From Gordius sp. MW1 (lineage: Eukaryota; Nematomorpha; Gordioida; Gordea; Gordiidae): DNA of 64,000 bases. Numbering within the stretch: position 1 is the first letter of the stretch; each line of letters begins with the position of its first letter. Location: contig OZ038526.1 of the NCBI GenBank assembly GCA_964036665.1, positions 34,906,001 to 34,970,000 on the forward strand, in the 5' to 3' direction. The notes below the pieces were generated by a model. That model was not told where the DNA came from and did not search any database. It saw only the letters and a list, made by a program, of their open reading frames with translations. The position numbers and the translations under genes are program-made. This document shows, piece after piece, positions 11,643 through 22,861 of the stretch.

Positions 11643-12345
11643 CTTCTTCTTTATCAGTTATTTGGTCCCACATTCGTGGGGTTTGTTTTGATGAGTTTCT
11701 TCCATCTTGACCGGGTGAGTGCCATGTCTTGAGTAATCTCTTTAGTTTTCATAACTTTATCAACTGCCCTTTCCACGCGACACAGGGTCGCGCCCTTCCT
11801 CGCTTCCTCGGTACCTCCATGTCCAGTACTTTTCTATTTACGTCATCCGTGTCCCTTCTTAGTATATGCCCATACCACCTTAGTCGATTTTCGTTAATCA
11901 TGTCCGCCATAGGTTGAATACCTATTTTTGTCATAAAAAAGTCATTCGTCATATGGTCGAGCTTAGTTTACCCCAAGCTCCACCGTATCATTCTCCTCTC
12001 TGTGGCTTGTAATAGCTTTCCTTCCGTGGTGTTTAATGCCCATGTTTCACAGTAACACCGGTTTACGATAGATTTGTAAGCTTTGCTCTTCAACCATATT
12101 GGCATTTTCTTGTCGCACATTACACCGGATATACTTCGCCATTTAAGCCATCCTTTTTGGATACGGGCATTGACTTCTGTTGCGCAACCTCCCTCTTGAT
12201 GTAGCATCGAGCCGAGGTTTGTAAACCTGTCTACTTTTGGGTACTTTAGATAGTCATCCAGCGATTGGGTGCTTGTACCGTTCATTTCCATGTATACCGT
12301 TTTTCGATCCTTGACCTTTAAACCATATCCAGCTAAGCGCTTTGA
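11643..12345 (-). pseudogene. 5'-truncated RTE-type LINE copy (RT C-terminal part and 3' end)
   Basis: Minus-strand frames encode the end of a reverse transcriptase ORF: KVDRFTNLGSMLHQEG, ISGVMCDKKMPIWLKSKAY, ETWALNT, LLQATERRMIRWSLG, then after an in-frame stop NRLRWYGHILRRD. The same order occurs in the RTE at 42981-45990, which lacks part of this region. The 3' end is a short AAG-type microsatellite. A 15-bp direct repeat ATCAGTGTCTCCCCT flanks it (11628-11642 and 12346-12360), as expected for target-primed insertion of a 5'-truncated copy. Dead: stops and no endonuclease. Confidence 0.9.
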
Positions 12346-12360
12346 ATCAGTGTCTCCCCT

Positions 12361-12895
12361 AAGATAATAAAATCAAGTAATTGAATTTGAATATTTATAC
12401 TATAAATTTATCAATTAAATAAGGATAATACATATCAAGGGCCAATGGTTTTATAGAAAGAAAATAGAAAGGATATGCTTTCAAACCATTATAAAAAAAC
12501 GGAGAAAGATCTAAGAAATAAAAATCTATATCGATCCCACAAACTTAAGTCTTAGCTGCTCATCTTGATAAAAAAGAGTTAATATACCCTTTATTGTAAC
12601 TTCAAATAAAAAATTTTTTGATTATAGAATATATTATAGATGGCGCTATTTCTATTTCTTATTCAGTTTATCATGTATAACATTTTGAGTGAAATAAAAT
12701 TTTTCTTTATCCTGCTTTTTTTTAAATCGATGGAAGTTTATTTCAAAATAATTGTGTATGTTACATGCTTTAAATCAGGTCAGACCCGTTACCATATGAA
12801 TGAACCAGAGGAATATAAACATTAGATTCTACAATAAGTATTAATATGCTCTTCCCCAATTAATTACATATATGCTTTTTATTCCATATGATAAA
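12361..12895. repeat. AT-rich region holding an inverted copy of a dispersed repeat
   Basis: 12740-12900 (AGGTCAGACCCGTTACCATA, then the TATGCTTTTTATTCCATATG block) reappears in inverse orientation at about 26550-26765 and 36080-36290, and part of it at 13990-14095. It belongs to the same repeat neighbourhood as the GATTTGGCTC family. The short frame at 12640-12825 is not supported as a gene. Confidence 0.55.
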
Positions 12896-13575
12896 AGAAG
12901 CTTTAGCTGACCCGGCAAACGTTGTTTTGCTAAAAATACAATTTTTTAATATAATAAAATTCGAGAAAACTTCAGCCTTGTATGTATGACGTCATTATTG
13001 TATATGATGCTATAAATGAAACTGGCCGGGAAATTTCCGATATTTTTAAAACTAAAAGGAATTTTAGGAATCTAAAAAAGCTAGTTTACCCCTGGCCGCC
13101 CTTGGCATCTACGGCTAAATTCTCGCGCGAATCGGGGCGGTAGTTTCAGAGTTTAGCCTTTTTTAAAACAAAATGTCCGATATTTTCAAAACTAAAAGGA
13201 ATTTTAGGATTCTGAAAAAGCTATTTTACCCCTGGCCGCCCTGGGCATCTATGGCTAAATTTTGGCGCGAATCGGGCCGGTAGTTTTAGAATTTAGCCCT
13301 TATCCACACACACACACACACACACACACACAAGCTTCATATACTATAAGTCATATGACGTCATTATTAAGTGCTGAAACGTATAAAACAAAAAAACGTG
13401 ACCCCTCGAAAACTACTGGACCGATTTGGCTCAAACAAATCTTAAAATATGCTCCGGAGTATGGGGAATAAACTGTGAAATTTCGAGCCAAATCGGTTTG
13501 GTAGTTTTCCAAATTTGGTGGTGGCATACACACAAACATACAAACAAACACACATAGTTTCATTTTTAAATATAA
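12896..13575. repeat. Dispersed repeat copy with (CA)n microsatellite
   Basis: Begins near AGCTGACCCGGCAAACG, has a twice-repeated block of about 125 bp (13025-13150 and 13165-13290, both with CCCCTGGCCGCCCT), a (CA)n tract at about 13304-13332, then the AAAACTACTGGACCGATT inverted pair, and ends near ACACATAGTTTCATTTTTA. The same ends define copies at 25555-27060 and 35070-36590. Confidence 0.7.
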
Positions 13576-15035
13576 GACTAGCTGACCCGGCAAACGTTGT
13601 TTTGCCCTATTAAAAATATTAAAAAAATTTAAATAAGAAAAAAACTACCAATTAATATCTATATGTTCTACTTTTTACATTTTTAAAACTTACATAAACG
13701 ATGAAAATAAATCCTTTATGCGCCCGCCATCCCTCCTCTCCACCCCAAATCGGTCCAGTAGTTTTCGAGGGGTCACGTTTTTTTGTTTTATACGTTGGTT
13801 TATACGTTTTGACACTTAATAAAGACGTCCCTCAAAAACTACTGGACCGATTTGGCTTATGGCGGGCGCATAAAGGATTTATTTTCATCGTTTATGTAAG
13901 TTTCATAAAATGTAAAAATAGACAAAATTTCTCCGACTTACACTTTATGAATAATTGACTAAAAACAAAATATTCATAACGCAGTATAGATATAACTCAA
14001 ATAAATTTATCCAATAATATAATTTACACGGAAAAGCATCTTTTATCATATGGAATAAAAAACATATATGTAATTAATTTGTAAAGAGCATATTAAAAGT
14101 TATTAACCCCTCAAAAACTACTGGACCGATTTGGCTTGAACAAATTTTAAAACATACTCCGGAGTATAGGGAATAAAGGAAGAAATTTTAAGCGAAATCG
14201 GCCCAGTAGTTTTTGAGGGACGTCTTTATTAAGTGTCAAAACGTATAAACCAACGTATAAAACAAAAAAACGTGACCCCTCGAAAACTACTGGACCGATT
14301 TGGCTCAAACAAATCTTAAAACATGCTCCGAAGTATGGGGAATAAAGTATGAAATTTTGAGCCAAATCGGTTCAGTAGTTTTCGAGGGTAACCCAAATAA
14401 GTTTATCCAATAATATAATTTACACGGAAAAGCATCTTTTATCATATGGAATAAAAAGCATATATGTAATTATTTGGTAAAGAGTATATTAAAATTTATT
14501 AACCCCTCAAAAACTACTGGACCGATTTGGCTTGAACAAATTTTAAAACATGCTCCGAAGTATGGGGAATAAAGTATGAAATTTTGAGCCAAATCGGTCG
14601 AGTAGTTTTTGAGGGACGTCTTTATTAAGTGTCAAAACGTATAAACCAACGTATAAAACAAAAAAACGTAACCCCTCAAAAACTACTGGACCGATTTGGC
14701 TCAAACAAATTTTAAAACATGCTCCGAAGTATAGGGAATAAACTGTGAAATTTTGAGCCAAATCGGTCTAGTAGTTTTTGAGGGACGTCTTTATTAAGTG
14801 CCAAAATGTATAAAACAAAAGAACGTGACCCCTCAAAAACTACTGGACCGATTTGGCTCAAACAAATCTTAAAACATGCTCCAAAGTATGGGGAATAAAC
14901 TGTGAAATTTTGAGCCAAATCGGTCTGTTAGTTTTCCAAATTTGGTGGTGGCATAGATACAAATAAACACAATCAAACAAACACACAAACATACATACAT
15001 AGTTTCATTTTTATATATAAGATTAACGAGCTGGC
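13576..15035. repeat. Array of GATTTGGCTC repeat units
   Basis: After a second AGCTGACCCGGCAAACG start, the core AACTACTGGACCGATTTGGC recurs at about 13848, 14110, 14285, 14510, 14680 and 14840, each followed by its near-reverse complement. Units are roughly 155-225 bp apart, and two include an 80-bp AATAATATAATTTACACGG block. The array ends in (ACAA/ACAT)n and TTTCATTTTTATATATAAGA. Frames repeating QIGPVVFEGSRF across it are by-products of the repeat, not genes. Confidence 0.75.
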
Positions 15036-15132
15036 ATCGAGCTATGGATTGAGATTGTATGGGATTTTACAATTTCCGTGGTAATTTTCTGCTTGATGTA
15101 AAAGAATTCTTTGAGATCGTGTGTAATGGAGG

Positions 15133-15482
15133 TTATTTTGTTGTTTGTTCGAGGAATTGGCTGCCCTCGGGACCTAAATTACCGAGGGTCGTGGCCACTA
15201 CTGCTACAAAAATAATATTGCTAAGGCATTTGTATTTTTCCACTTTATTTCTCTCAGTAGAAGAGATGAGGTCGGAAGAGGTGTTAGATTTGGCAAATAT
15301 ATCCACTGCAGTGAAGTCCCAACAAGCGTTTAGGCCACGAGCCCACGGGATGATTGTTATACCGTCGGGCTTTTACCGTCAGTGGAGCTTAGGCCTGTTT
15401 TCATTAAATAAGGAAAGCCGGCTTTTTTCAAAAATTGCCCGATCATTTTATTTATTGTGGCATGACGGGGATGCCGTCCCCT
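15133..15482 (-). pseudogene. Retroelement-derived ORF fragment (PDGxTxxPW...WD type)
   Basis: The minus strand reads RHATINKMIG, KKAGFPYLMKTGLSSTDGK, then with a one-base frameshift PDGITIIPWARG, CWDFTAVDIFAKS, ATTLGNLGPEG, ending in TAA at 15133-15135. I recognise this order (RH-x-x-IN, DGK-x-PDGxT, PW-x-x-G, WD-x-T-x-x-D) from proteins abundant in invertebrate genomes next to reverse transcriptases. That assignment is from memory of the family. It is a short, broken relic. Confidence 0.65.
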
Positions 15483-15799
15483 TACATTTTTTTGTTTACT
15501 AAGAGTTTTTGCTATATTTGAGCTTAATTTATTTATTTAAAAATCTTAGAAAATAGAACATGATAAATTACGTTGAGTTCTTTTAGTTGGCTAAAAATTT
15601 CCTCAAAATGACTGTTTCTATAATTGCTGGTAAATTATCTGCTGTTAAACAATCTATGGTATTATTAGTCTATTTTTATGTCACAAACTTTAAATAATTT
15701 AACCAATAATGCTTTTTATAATTACAAATATAATAATGAAGATCTCATTAATGCATTTTTTATTTAAATCCCATTTTAGATATTACGTATATTTAGTTT

Positions 15800-16139
15800 T
15801 AATCGAATTTTTTTTACACATTTGGACTCCCTACGCTACGCCGTTGGTGAATAATCTTAATAAGATTTCTTTAATCGTGATATTTATCAATTTAATTTAT
15901 TTCGCAAATTTTAAGATTGGATTAATCAATACATTAAATCAAATTGAATAAATATTGTAAGATTGTTGGTTAAGAATAAATAGATACTCTTATTAATTCC
16001 TAGATTTCCCACAAAAATAAAGGCAAATCCCTTTTCTGTTATTATCACTTAAGCTAAAGTTGAAATTTTTCACTTTAAATTTACCATATTTAAAAATATT
16101 AAAATATATTTGCTAAATGTAAACTAAGAAGCGCGGTAA
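15800..16139. repeat. Diverged end of a 'B' half preceding unit 1
   Basis: Similar in order but clearly diverged from 31250-31560 and 40550-40866: the GCAAATTTTAAGATTGG region, a GTTGGTTAAGAATAAATA block, AAAATAAAGGCAAA and ATTTGCTAAATGTAAACT. It shows that the tandem array extends to the left of unit 1. 15483-15800 shows nothing further. Confidence 0.6.
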
Positions 16140-19100
16140 AAAATTTGTTCTATTAAATCATGGTGTCATTTTAATGTCAGGGTACATGTAATGAAATATA
16201 GCGGCGTAAAATTTGACGTAATAAACAAAACGACTTATAAATATCAATTCATATTCGTATTCTGATTGGGATTTTTGGTAATCTGGAGGAACTGGGAAAA
16301 GAGAAGTATACATATCCTTGCCTAGAGTTAGAGCATCCAAATGAGGCATTTCATCAATAAAAGGCGAAGATACGTTGATATAGACCCAAGGAGCTACAAC
16401 GTTGTTAGGAACTTCATAAGAATCCCATCCTTGGTCTCTGGGTCTTAGATGTGGATATTTCAAATAGCAATTCTGCAAATAAAAAGATTTAAAGTTAAAT
16501 AGAGAAATGGATAAAATAATTTTTACTTTAGTTCCGTGCCCACGCCTCCAACAATATGTGCATGTTTTAAAATAGTTGCTTTTTTTCTTTTTCTCGGATT
16601 CCTTAGTTACATGGGGCTTTGGAATATCATCAAAGTTGAGGTTGTCCCATGGTAAGGAATCGGGCAAGGGCTGATAAAAAAGTAAAATTATAATATAAAA
16701 ATCTAAGATTTTATATAAATTACTTCAAGCATGTATAAGTTTCCACATCCAGGTCTGGGTTCGGGCGTCTTCGTTACATTATCATCAAGCTCCTTCAAAT
16801 AGCTGGTGCATTCCTCACATTCACAAGTTAAATCAGAATCGATGGGATCTGTTTGAGTTGCTTGGTCAACCATTGAAGTTAAATTTATAAGGATAAAATA
16901 AAATTATAATATAGTTGTTTATACTTTTGACTATTTATACCAATGCACACAATGGCATTTGCCGTTAGTTCACAAATAATGTTTTGAAACAATATTCCAA
17001 GGTTTAAATCCTGATATTAAAGACCGCTTTTTATAAGAACAAAGGAGAAGGATGTTATTTATTGTCCACTCCCACATAACCTAAAGTGTGATCATTGTGT
17101 GCATTTGTGTTGACCATAAACATGACTTCTGATAATACAACGGAGCTGAAACATGTTTTTATTGTATCAAAAACAAACTTGTTTCTATGATCAAACGATC
17201 GACTTGTAACCTTTTGTGATTGCATTGTTATTTGATAATTATTCAATTAACGAAGTGTTACATAACAAATATCTTTTGTCTATTTTTATATGCTTTAATT
17301 TGAATGCTTGTAATCATCCTTAATAAAAGTTCCAGGATTCAATAAAATATTTAAACCAAATTTTAATGACCCATTTTAAAATAACACAATTAGTCAAAAA
17401 ATTATGTATAATGAGAAATTGATGTGGTATTGTTTTACTTTATACGCTTACTAACTTGGACCTTAATTTGCCCTTTCTATCTCATTAAAATTATATTTTA
17501 TGAATTAAAAAACAATTATCCAATTTATCAAAACGTAGCTATGTATAAATAAAATACATTGGGTAACAAAATATAAAATTGTTGCGAAAATAATTTACAA
17601 ATTCGACAAAGGGTTAAAACGATTAAAATAAATTTATTATTACATAAGGATATCAATTATTGTTAACCGGTTAAGCCCTTTATATATAAGCCGCAAATTC
17701 TTACATGGCCTTAGCTTAGCAATAGGGGGTTGAAGGAAGAGTTCGCGACCCCTCTTAAAACAAAAAATTATATTCAGTAAAATTATGGTCAATAAAAATT
17801 ATTGTTTTGCCGCTTTCTAATATATAATTAAATTTTTTAGCTCCTAAATTTAATACTGGACAACGCGTAACGATGAAATCAATTCCATTCTTAGGTCAAG
17901 GCCCCCAAAAGCAAAACCTTGGCCCATTCAGCCCCCCCCCCAAGCAATTATTTAATATTATAAATGTTGGAGATTATTTTATACGGAATAATATGGGCGT
18001 AGCCAGCATTTAAATTATAGAGTGCCAGTTTAGGTATGGCAAACAAGAAATTTTGGATTGGGGGGGGGCAGCTGCCCATCCTTGCCTCCTAGCAATATTG
18101 AGTGAATCAATTTGATGTTATGTAAGATTTTTATTCATTAAAAAATTTAAAAAATCATCTTTTCTCCAGTTTCCTTTAAAATATCCTGCTTTTTCATTTC
18201 ATATCAATAACCTAAAAGATTTTAAATGATGAAAAGAAGCTAAGTAACTTAAATATTATAAACATTATTTCTTAATTAGGACCTTTAAAAGTATATTTTT
18301 CGTTTATGGTTCTATGTATCCATACTTAGAGCCATGCACGGGCCGTCCGAAGCCCGGGCCGGGCTCGGGTTAAATATTATAATTTAATCGGGCCTCGGGC
18401 TCGATCGGGGCTGATGGGTGAATCCGACCCAAGGCCCCTGACCGGCCCGAGACAAAATCTGGCTAAATGATTTTTAAAATTTTTGACTAATTCCTTCGTT
18501 GAGTAGGCTATTTAGAGGGAACAAAATATTTAAGTGTTAGATAAAAGGTGAACTTACCTTAAGTTTTTTGTAAATTAAAATAAATACCCCACATTGTCTA
18601 GTAAATTATTTTTTAAGTGTATTTTAGATACTTTAGGGAGAGTAAAAATTACCTAATTTATTAAACTATTCATTCTTTTTCCTTATCTTTATATTCACTA
18701 TGAAATTTATCATATATCACGAAAATAAGAATTGTAAATAGGAGGCGTTCATAGTGAAACCGCAGACGATTATTTTTGCCCCCCCCCCGCGGCAAAAAGC
18801 GAACTAAAATAAGATACAAATCATTTTGTACTTTTCGCGCGATAACTGAATTTGGTATGTATGTATTTTTTATAAAATTTTATAAGTTTATAGGATAATT
18901 ACGCTCTTATCAATAAACACGATTGATATATGATAAATTTCACGATGAATATAAAGATATTAATAAAAAAAATGAAGATTTTGATAAATTAGCTTAAAAA
19001 TTCACTTCGCTTTTTTCGCTTCGCGCGTCATCACAAACGCCCCCTTAGTCTCAACGGGTCGGCCCTGGACTAGGTTTGTAAAAATTCGTCCTTATGGGCC

Positions 19101-19524
19101 ATTTAAGCCTAGAAGGCCGGTGCATATCCTCAGTTTAAAAATGGTCTCAGGCTTAATTCGGTTACAAAATTTAAATAATTGAACTGTAATATTTTTTTAG
19201 TACAAATTTAAAACTAAATATATTATTAGTGCATATTTTAACAAAAAATTCATCGTAGGTATTAAAATTATATTTTAAATAATCGAATAAAATTTTTTGA
19301 TAAAAAGCCCAGGCCACTGGTTTGTATAATTATAATAAATTATTGTTTAATAGTGCTATTTATAAACAAATTAAAAACACCCCCTCCCTCTAAGCAATCC
19401 ATGACCGGCCCACTGACAGGCCTAAAAGCCTTACCCGCGGGCCGGGCTCGGACTGACTTCTGCTTTAATACAACAACTGTCCGGTACTGGATGACGGGTT
19501 CTAATATAGCATAGCGGACTCAGG
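16140..19524. repeat. Tandem unit 1, 'A' half
   Basis: About 3.4 kb nearly identical to 31561-34933 (unit 2) and 52553-55919 (unit 4), and partly present in unit 3. It holds the zinc-knuckle gene (16158-16873). 16874-17930 is non-coding, probably the promoter side of that gene; a 63-codon frame at 17055-17246 recurs only because the copies are nearly identical. 17930-18120 contains GGCGTAGCC-type MITE pieces. 18330-18470 and 19395-19520 have GGGCCGGGCTCGGG-rich hAT-like ends, and 18660-18990 is a foldback in which TTCACTATGAAATTTATCAT is mirrored. It ends at CCGG 19525-19528. Confidence 0.88.
16158..16873 (-). CDS. CCHC zinc-knuckle protein, array copy 1
   Basis: Three exons, 202 residues: 16724-16873 (ATG at 16871-16873), 16527-16670 and 16158-16472, with GT-AG introns of 53 and 54 bp, all phase 0. 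Exon 1 begins MVDQATQTD and has a CECEEC cluster. Exon 2 is acidic then Lys-rich and ends CTYCWRRGHGTK; exon 3 starts NC. Splicing creates C-x2-C-x4-H-x4-C (C87, C90, H95, C100), an exact zinc-knuckle spacing; reading through the first exon 2/3 intron would destroy it. The rest is aromatic-rich and ends DIKMTP. Zinc knuckles usually bind single-stranded nucleic acid; substrate and role here are unknown, and I recognise no full-length family. Intact copies are also at 31569 and 52560. Confidence 0.8.
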
Positions 19525-19528
19525 CCGG
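19525..19528. other. CCGG target site at the A/B junction (unit 1)
   Basis: CCGG directly before G1 (19529). Repeated after G1 (21156-21159) and after G2 (28467-28470), so the two elements sit in a row with one CCGG at each boundary. Confidence 0.85.
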
Positions 19529-19928
19529 TGTAGGGTTGTCAGATTCAAGTATTGTCAGATTCAAGTGCGTAATAGAACGCACTAATTGGCTACAAGCGTA
19601 AAAGTAAACAAGATCACGGGATTTTCGCCACATCGCCATTGGTTATGAACTTTATACAGAACAATTGAACGCGTAGAAAACACTCGTTAGGAGAATAATA
19701 AACAAGTGTTGCCAGATTCAAATTTAAGTAAGAAATTTATTGATACATGCAATATAATTTATTGTTAGTTACAATTTCTTCTATAAAAGATTCAGAAATT
19801 CAGATTATTATATTTGATTTTGGAACATACAGAATTTATTACTTTTTACAAATAAAATAACATCACTTAAGAAAGTAATAAAAAGTTATTGTTAATTACA
19901 ATTTCTTTTATAATATTCTTATTCAGTT

Positions 19929-20060
19929 ATGCCTAGTCTTTTTGCAGATGACATTTATCAATACCCTGCACCTAATATCATATCTGATAAATTTGATATC
20001 CAGCAAAAATGTTATTTAAAAAGAAAGGCCAAACAAAAAATGGGCATTGTTGTAAATTAA
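19929..20060 (+). other. Small ORF (43 codons) inside G1
   Basis: An ATG-to-TAA frame starting MPSLFADDIYQY, with a basic end (KRKAKQK). It is preserved in the unit 4 copy near 56324. I do not recognise it; it may be a remnant of the parent element's ORF or chance. Confidence 0.25.
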
Positions 20061-20225
20061 TCATGATAAACTATTTTTTTAAATTAGTTCATGCTGTTCC
20101 AATGTGGTCACATATTGCTGTATATGACTCCCAAACTTAATATGACCTGCTGTTTATTTGGCTTCCCAAAAGTAAAAAATTAATTATAAGTTAATTGTTT
20201 TTATAGGGACTAATTAAGGTGAACT

Positions 20226-20285
20226 GGTACAAAGCATTGCTTCACCTCTGTCTATCACTTTCAATCTAATGGTTTAGTCAAGCAA
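20226..20285 (+). pseudogene. Relic of the Ginger/KRBA2-type integrase core in G1
   Basis: A 20-codon frame reads GTKHCFTSVYHFQSNGLVKQ. The family block is G-T-x-H-x-x-T-x-x-YHPQ-x-N-GLVE-[RQ]; here the catalytic Glu after GLV is Lys and P is F. The intact-type block of the autonomous element at 59385-59450 has the same order. In the unit 4 copy of G1 (about 56630-56690) the residue before YH is Ala, closer to the family. Good evidence that G1 derives from an integrase-encoding element. Confidence 0.75.
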
Positions 20286-21699
20286 CCAATATCAATCATA
20301 CCTGGGCTGTCAATTCACCCTCTTATCCAAAATTATCATTATTTGAGATATATGTTTTAGCATTATTTTATAAACAATTGTTTTTAAATATTGTATTGTT
20401 TTCTTTGTTCCAGATTGTTAAAATAAAGCTACTTTGCAACTCATAAACATTTGTTTGAATTGTATAAACTCTTTGTAATAATATAACATATAAAAAATAA
20501 AGCAACAATACCCTTTAATATAATAAAACATAATTCCTAACCTAAAGAATGATCATATCATAAAAATAAATTGGTTGAGCAATTTAATTATAAAATACAC
20601 ATTTTAAGAAATAGGGGTCAAAATTTGTTAATTTTTTCTAATCCATAAAAAAGGATTCATCATAAATAAGTAGCTATATATATTAAACTAAATTGATATA
20701 TTTAATTTAATTCAATTTTGAATTTGTTTAAAAAATAAATGGCTGTATAACATATAAAAAATAGGGTCAAAAAATAAATTTTTAAACAAATTAATAAAAA
20801 TTAAGATTCATTATAATTATGCAATTTAAACTATTGTCTTAGTACCCTTTAATATAATAAAACATAAATAATTAAACCTAAAGAATGATCATATAAAAAT
20901 AAATTGGTTGAGCAATTTAATTATAAAATACACATTTTAAGAAATAGGGGTTAAAATTTGTTAATTTTTTCTAATCCATAAAAAAAGATTCACTATAAAT
21001 AAGTAGCTTTATATGTTTAAGTTTAATTGATATATTTCATTTAATTCAATTTTGAATTTGTTTACAAAATCAAAAATGGTGTCAATCATGACATACGTCA
21101 ATCAAAGTCAGATTGACAATTGAATCTGACAATACGTGAATATGATAACCTGACACCGGTGTCAGGTTATCATATTCAAGTATGATCAGATTCAAGTGTC
21201 AATCTGACTTTGATTGACGTATGTCGTGATTGACATCCTTTTTTAAATTTGTAAACAAAAGAAATCAAAATTAATGACATATATAAAAAACTCGGGCCTT
21301 CGGCCCTCGTGGGAAGGGGGAGAAGGGAAGGGGAAGAGGGGAAGGGAAGGGGGGACGACTCATCTGTACTTCGTATAAATGTATCATATTTGCTATGCAA
21401 TTTATGGGCGAGAAGGGTGGGAAGGGGCGAGAATGCCTATAGGGGGGTATTCAATGCCTAATGATTAATTAATTATTTATACAAATTTTCCATTTATAGG
21501 TAAAATTTAATATAGGCAAAATGTAATATAGGCAAGGGTTAGGGTTAGATTTAGTGTTTGCATCTAGTTGCGTATTACATTTTTTTATGGCCTTTAGTGA
21601 TTATGGGTCTAACAAACATTATATTATAAAACATCACAATGTTAAGAATTTGCAGAATTGTTGGGAGAAATTTTTTGTTGAATGAACAATTTTTAATTA

Positions 21700-22430
21700 A
21701 AAAAATCAAAAATTTGGCCAATGGTCATTTTTCCTCCATTGGTCAGTACCAACAGATACTCTATAAGTCAATGATAGCCAAAAAAACGGAAAAAAAAATT
21801 TTGATGCTCACTTTGGCCAATGGTCATTTTTTTCCATTGGTCAGCAGCCAGGACACGGTAAAAGTGGATATAAATACACAATAGTCAAAAAAAAACGAAA
21901 AAAAAATTTCGAATCACATTTTGGCCAATGGTCATTTTTTTCCATTCTTCAGCAGCCAGGACACGGTAAAAGTGGATATAAATTCATAATAGTCAAAAAA
22001 AAACGAAAAAAATATTTTCGAATCACATTTTGACCAATGGTCATTTTATTCCATTGATCAGCAGCCAGCGGACGGCCAAAAAGTTATAATAGCAATGGTA
22101 GGAACAGGAACAATCATAATAGTCATAAAAAAACGAAAAAAATAATTTCGATTCACATTTTGGCCAATGGTCATTTTTTTCATCGGTCAGGAGCCAGCGA
22201 ACGGCCAAAAAGTCATAATAGCAATGGTAGGAACAGGAACAATCATAATAGTCAAAAAAAAAAACGAAAAAATAAACTCGGATTCACATTTTGGCCAATG
22301 GTGATTTTTTTCATTGGTCAGCAGCCAGCGGACGGCCAAAAAGTCTTATTATCAATGATAGTAACAAGAACAATCATAAGAGTCAAAAAAAACTCCGGGA
22401 TTTTAACCCAAAAACTAGTTAAATTGCATA
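21700..22430 (+). repeat. Tandem array with CCAATG hairpins inside R1
   Basis: Six units of about 100-130 bp. Each has TTGGCCAATGGTCATTT, a T-run, then CATTGGTCAG, which folds back on CCAATG, followed by CAGCCAGCGGACGGCCAAAA and an A-rich stretch. Further units: about 23960-24660 in R1, single units at 25010 and 25345, and inverted units at 42470, 42755, 46045, 46330 and (direct) 47735. The window-end R copy repeats the array at 62160-62860. Confidence 0.8.
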
Positions 22431-22861
22431 GCCATTAAAAGTAAACAACTTTTATTTATGTTTATTATGTAACTAGTTAAATTGCATAGCAATTAAAAGT
22501 AAACAACTTTTATTTATGTTTATTATATAAAATTAATAAAATGAAACAATAATAGAACAAGCGGACGACCAAAATGTCATATTATCAATGGGGCACCTCT
22601 TATGCATTGATTTAAAAAATAACACAGCGAGGGAGACACAGATGAGGGGTGGGGCACCTCTTTCTTATGCATTAATTTAAAAAATCGATAACCTAATATA
22701 CCCAATGCAAATAGATAGGGAGGTTGTTTGCGGACGCGGAGGCAGCGTGACAAGACATCGGTAAACAAAATCAAAAACGAGCCCATAAATTACATAGCAA
22801 TTAAAAGCAAGGGTTGGCATCAATTCTCTTAATCGCTATCCCGCATTTATTATTTCGCTAG

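Larger units (their letters stand above)
19529..21155. mobile_element. G1: internally deleted Ginger-type element (1,627 bp)
   Basis: Flanked by CCGG on both sides. Left end TGTAGGGTTGTCAGATTCAA; the right end reads TGTCAGGTTATCATATTCA on the other strand, giving imperfect terminal inverted repeats of about 39 bp with shared GTATTGTCAGATTCAA. A broken integrase block lies at 20226-20285. The right half contains a direct duplication of about 220 bp (about 20508-20730 and 20845-21060). TGT...ACA ends and CCGG duplication match the Ginger1 pattern of the autonomous element at 57559-61607. No intact transposase. Confidence 0.83.

Noticed and set aside
13262-14918. Several frames repeating QIGPVVFEGSRF
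   Set aside because: They arise from the repeated AACTACTGGACCGATTTGGC block on either strand.
15059-15502. 147-codon plus-strand ORF
   Set aside because: The minus strand carries the recognisable retroelement sequence; the plus frame is its shadow.
17055-17246. 63-codon frame present in units 1, 2 and 4 as a possible gene
   Set aside because: Its identity across copies only reflects recent duplication of all surrounding DNA; no motif, and it is not preserved in the older unit 3.
21639-22438. Frames starting MANGHFF or containing FWPMVIFF
   Set aside because: Products of the CCAATG hairpin array in R, repeated in every unit.
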